Below, piece after piece: positions 62,874 to 64,000 of a stretch of DNA of 64,000 nucleotides. Numbering within the stretch: position 1 is the stretch's first letter; each line of letters opens with the position of its first letter. Source of the DNA: Salinisphaera sp. G21_0 (GTDB lineage: Bacteria; Pseudomonadota; Gammaproteobacteria; Pseudomonadales; Endozoicomonadaceae); NCBI RefSeq assembly GCF_017744115.1, contig NZ_JAGHQW010000005.1, forward strand, positions 107,593 to 171,592, in the 5' to 3' direction. The notes below the pieces were generated by a model. That model was not told the DNA's origin. It saw only the letters and a list, made by a program, of their open reading frames with translations, and did not search any database. Both the position numbers and the translations under genes were made by a program.

Positions 62874-64000
62874 GTACGCCCGGCATGGGCATGAACTGAT
62901 GGGGTGAAAGTCCCCTGTGGGAGAACCTACATTTGACTGGCGGTAAAGACGCCTGCTGATGACAACCACTAGCTTAAGGCAAGTGCAGTCTCGCGAGAGG
63001 CTGTGCGGAGGCAGTCTGAGTGCAAAGGTGCGAGCCGACGTACAGAAACCGCATACAAGGCTGAGTCTCTGGGCGAGTGAGCCAAAGATTACGAAGCCCC
63101 CAGGTTCGTGAGACACGGTAAATGCGGCGGTTGTGCACTGAAAGTTCATGTCCTTATCCGGGGAGATCTGTCCAACATGCGATTGGTAATTCCCAGTTCT
63201 CAGCCACTGGTTACAACAGGCTCGGCGAACAGGTCTCATCATCCTGTTCGAGCAAACCCGATGGCAACCAATAGCGCCAGCAGAGGTAACTCCGCGTGGT
63301 GATTGGACAGAAGTCAGCAGAGGCCATAGTAGCTGTACGACAGAAGCCATTAACGGATGGGAAGTCGTTAGCGAAGGGCCGAACATCGATGACAAAGAGG
63401 AGACTGATTCCCTCAAGGCGATGCAGCCGTCCGGCGACTCACCGTACTTGGCGACAGAATCTTTAACCAGCTTTGAACCATGATCTACTAAATTGCGTAC
63501 TTGAACCGGCTAATCTGGCAAGTGCATGGAAACAAGTCAAAAGCAACAAGGGTGCTCCGGGTATTGATGGAGTCACCATTGAAGCTTATCCAGACTTTGC
63601 CAAACAGCATTGGCCTTCAGTGCGCCAAGCCTTATTGGACGGAACCTACCAGCCGTCACCCGTGCGCCGGCATGTGATAGAAAAGCCGGACGGCGGTGAG
63701 CGTTTGCTGGGAATCCCTACCGTGACGGACAGAGTCATACAGCAGGCCATTGTGCAGGTGCTGACCCCTGTCTTTGATCCGGGATTCTCACCAAACAGCT
63801 TCGGCTACCGACCGGGACGGTCAGCACACGACGGAGTCCGTCAGGTTAAGCAGTTGATCAACCGGGGGCTGCATTACGCCGTTGACGTCGATCTGAGTAA
63901 ATTCTTTGATACGGTTAATCACGACGTTTTGATGTCGAGGGTCTCCCGTAAGATCCGCGACAAACGCCTCCTGAAACTGATTGGTCGCTACCTGCGCTCC
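62874..64000 (+). mobile_element. Group II intron, 5' part (ribozyme domain I onwards), cut by window edge
   Basis: The sequence from about 62874 shows the conserved 5' half of a bacterial group II intron: GATGGGGTGAAAGTCCCC, GTGCGAG..CAGAAACCGCATACAAGGCTG, CGGTAAATGCGGC, GTTCATGTCCTTATCCGGGG and GTCAGCAGAGGCCATAGTA, in the order found in introns with class D/bacterial reverse transcriptases. The first bases read GTACG rather than the consensus GTGYG. The reverse transcriptase begins at about 63421. Domains V-VI and the 3' splice site lie beyond the window. The element inserted downstream of the divergently oriented cold-shock gene. Confidence 0.85.
63421..64000 (+). CDS. ltrA: Group II intron reverse transcriptase/maturase, partial, with apparent frameshift
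   Basis: ATG 63421 opens MQPSGDSPYLATESLTSFEP and then meets TGA at 63481. The adjacent +1 frame (open from 63473 to the edge) continues with DLLNCVLEP, WKQVKSNKGAPGIDGVTIE, RLLGIPTVTDRVIQQAI, SFGYRPGRSAHDGV and YAVDVDLSKFFDTVNHDVL, the RT0-RT3 motifs of group II intron reverse transcriptases. Family members read through this junction without a stop, so this copy appears to have a one-base gain or two-base loss near 63480. Translation from TTG 63473 would yield a shortened protein. The active-site YADD and maturase domain are outside the window. Confidence 0.8.

Noticed and set aside
1..64000. tRNA, rRNA and riboswitch genes
   Set aside because: Looked for T-loop GGTTCGAATCC-type and conserved rRNA stretches by eye; none found, but weak structures could be missed without a covariance search.

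Overview
The window looks like a chromosome segment of a marine gammaproteobacterium of the Oceanospirillales, most like the invertebrate symbiont genus Endozoicomonas. This is an inference from protein content: ordinary gammaproteobacterial housekeeping genes (liuR/liuA, erpA, radA, dsbA/dsbB, a glycogen cluster) alternate with large orphan proteins carrying eukaryote-like modules (LDL-receptor class A, RING-H2, ankyrin, Sel1-like, a YopJ-like catalytic signature, PPxY-type motifs). No rRNA or tRNA gene and no CRISPR array was seen.

Layout. 0-0.6 kb: start of a leucine-degradation locus (liuR, 5' end of liuA) with a palindromic operator. 0.7-7.1 kb: minus-strand orphans, a thiopurine-methyltransferase-like protein, a CobW-type GTPase and an exported START-domain protein, with a 165-bp palindromic element and a deleted copy of it. 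7.4-10.4 kb: a wrecked glycoside hydrolase family 2 gene (frameshift, lost catalytic domain) interrupted by a tnpB-only IS200/IS605-type element. 10.6-21.3 kb: a one-directional accessory island with a 2.9-kb tandem duplication (two Sel1-like proteins), two related LDLa membrane proteins and a long coiled-coil protein. 21.4-28.9 kb: HAD phosphatase, HtrA-like protease, a giant DUF4116-like protein and an enoyl-CoA hydratase. 29.2-32.8 kb: a 1176-aa protein with a YopJ-like catalytic pattern. 32.9-42.8 kb: a DUF4212/sodium:solute symporter pair, a RING-ankyrin protein, dsbA-dsbB, an RbgA-like GTPase, an exported phosphatase and a double GNAT. 43.1-46.1 kb: three tandem AT-rich paralogues with the residue pattern of 2-oxoglutarate/Fe(II) oxygenases. 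46.3-51.7 kb: CDP-alcohol phosphatidyltransferase, DUF6776 protein, bactofilin, erpA, lactate dehydrogenase, radA. 51.8-61.2 kb: glgX-pgm-glgC-glgA-glgB. 61.4-64 kb: DUF2726 protein, cold-shock protein, and the 5' part of a group II intron whose reverse transcriptase runs off the right edge.

How the genes work together. The glycogen block is a complete route: Pgm makes glucose-1-phosphate, GlgC activates it to ADP-glucose, GlgA elongates, GlgB branches and GlgX debranches. DsbA and DsbB form a periplasmic disulfide pair. The DUF4212 protein and the symporter are the two subunits of one transporter. The accessory genes share a theme rather than a pathway: host-type domains and short motifs that would make sense in contact with a eukaryotic cell. 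That theme is inference; no secretion system is encoded here.

Three different palindromic intergenic elements (165, 182 and 170 bp) and two hairpins of one dispersed family show active repeat spread. One element supplies the stop codon of a neighbouring gene.
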